Below the pieces are notes generated by a model. The model worked only from the letters and a program-made list of their open reading frames with translations. It was not told the origin of the DNA and did no database searches. The translations under genes and the position numbers were made by a program. A stretch of 6,848 bases of DNA. It comes from Candidatus Delongbacteria bacterium (GTDB taxonomy: Bacteria > UBA4055). Below, one piece after another: positions 6,222-6,848 of the stretch. The stretch spans positions 1 to 6,848 of the forward strand of contig JAKLPX010000307.1 in the NCBI GenBank assembly GCA_022013635.1. The letters run 5' to 3'. How positions within the stretch are numbered: the stretch's first letter is position 1; each line of letters opens with the position of its first letter.

Positions 6222-6848
6222 ATGCGGAAACTGTTAAATATATTTGTGCTTGTAGTAAGTCTGATAGCAGTATTAAACTGTGCAAAAGAAAAAGAAAAAT
6301 TTACTGTTGAAGAGATCGGCGGAGTAAAGTATTACAAGAATACAGGCGAGCCTACAGGCAAATATAGACCGTCAGTAAAGTTGTTATTTGATATTACAGG
6401 ACCTGAGAATGTTCCTGATTCAATGCAAGGTTTCGGTCTGATCGCTGATGTATTATGCGATGATCTTGAAAATATTTATATCCTGGATATGCTTCACGCA
6501 ACAGTAAAAAAATACAACAGATCCGGTGAATTTGAAAGATATTTCCCCGAGCAGAGCGGAGAGGCTCTGGAAAGTGTTAAAAAACCGTCACAGTTTACAA
6601 TTCTATACGATACTCTAATTGTTTATGATGGAGGCAAATGGGTAGAGTATCTAACAAACGGTAAATATCTCTTTAGTAAAGAGTATTACATAGGAGGAGA
6701 GAAACTTCTCAATCTTAATTCTGACGGAAGAAATTATCTTTCTGCTTTTCTTCCAAAGGCGGATAAGAACAGGGGTGATTCAATTCCTTATCTTATTAAT
6801 AATTTATGTATTCTCGGACGCAGATATGAACCTCAAAATGTAATTAAA
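6222..6848 (+). CDS. Predicted lipoprotein with beta-propeller (6-bladed/NHL-like) repeats, 3' end missing
   Basis: The frame is open for 209 codons to the window edge, with no stop. The ATG has GGAG (6211-6214) 7 bases upstream. Residues 1-19 form a lipoprotein signal peptide: MRK, a hydrophobic core LLNIFVLVVSLIAVL, then Asn and Cys20 as the acylation site. The VLNC lipobox is unusual because Asn, rather than Gly, Ala or Ser, precedes the Cys. A charged linker AKEKEKF follows. Residues near 70-105 (GLIADVLCDDLENIYILDM followed by HATVKKYNRSGEFERYF) look like one blade of an NHL or 6-bladed beta-propeller, with the usual pattern D-x-x-GNIYVlD...V-kky-xxGef. Such lipoproteins are numerous in FCB-group bacteria. 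Their ligands are mostly unknown, and no function is proposed here. It should be an Lgt substrate, exported and anchored in the envelope. The family call rests on one clear blade only. Confidence 0.7.
   Translation, partial: MRKLLNIFVLVVSLIAVLNCAKEKEKFTVEEIGGVKYYKNTGEPTGKYRPSVKLLFDITGPENVPDSMQGFGLIADVLCDDLENIYILDMLHATVKKYNRSGEFERYFPEQSGEALESVKKPSQFTILYDTLIVYDGGKWVEYLTNGKYLFSKEYYIGGEKLLNLNSDGRNYLSAFLPKADKNRGDSIPYLINNLCILGRRYEPQNVIK

Overview
The window is an AT-rich stretch of a bacterial chromosome. It holds housekeeping genes plus the start of one lineage-specific lipoprotein gene. Several starts carry clear Shine-Dalgarno sequences (AGGAG before dnaK, GGAG before the lipoprotein, and GGAG or AGAGG inside the operon). 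Three intergenic regions hold sigma70-like -35/-10 pairs. These signals argue against a typical member of Bacteroidota, which use Shine-Dalgarno poorly and have a different promoter consensus. The predicted beta-propeller lipoprotein and the DnaK tail are compatible with an FCB-group or other Gram-negative candidate lineage. This placement is an inference of low confidence.

Layout. Bases 1-2986 (+ strand) are a tightly coupled operon: mnmG (5' end outside the window), rsmG, a membrane-anchored NusG-domain-II protein, and a Gx-type membrane protein. Stops and starts overlap or nearly touch at all three junctions. A strong hairpin terminator begins inside the last codons of the fourth gene. A second, GC-rich palindrome follows it. 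dnaK then lies on the - strand (3056-4978), convergent with the operon. The 320-base interval 4979-5298 carries divergent promoters for dnaK (-) and lgt (+). lgt (coding from about 5299 to 6138) is followed after 83 bases by a separately promoted lipoprotein gene that runs off the right edge.

Functions. MnmG modifies the wobble uridine of tRNAs and RsmG methylates 16S rRNA, so the front of the operon serves translation fidelity. The NusG-II/Gx pair is a recurring but poorly understood couple of envelope proteins. DnaK is the general Hsp70 chaperone. Lgt attaches diacylglycerol to prolipoproteins, and the gene right after it encodes such a substrate.

I see no wholly new system. The most interesting signals are regulatory. 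An 8-base direct repeat with an 11-base period, resembling a Pho box, lies in the lgt promoter. A second 11-base-period repeat lies in the lipoprotein promoter. Nested palindromes sit over the dnaK -35 box. A REP-like or IS200/IS605-end-like hairpin lies downstream of dnaK.
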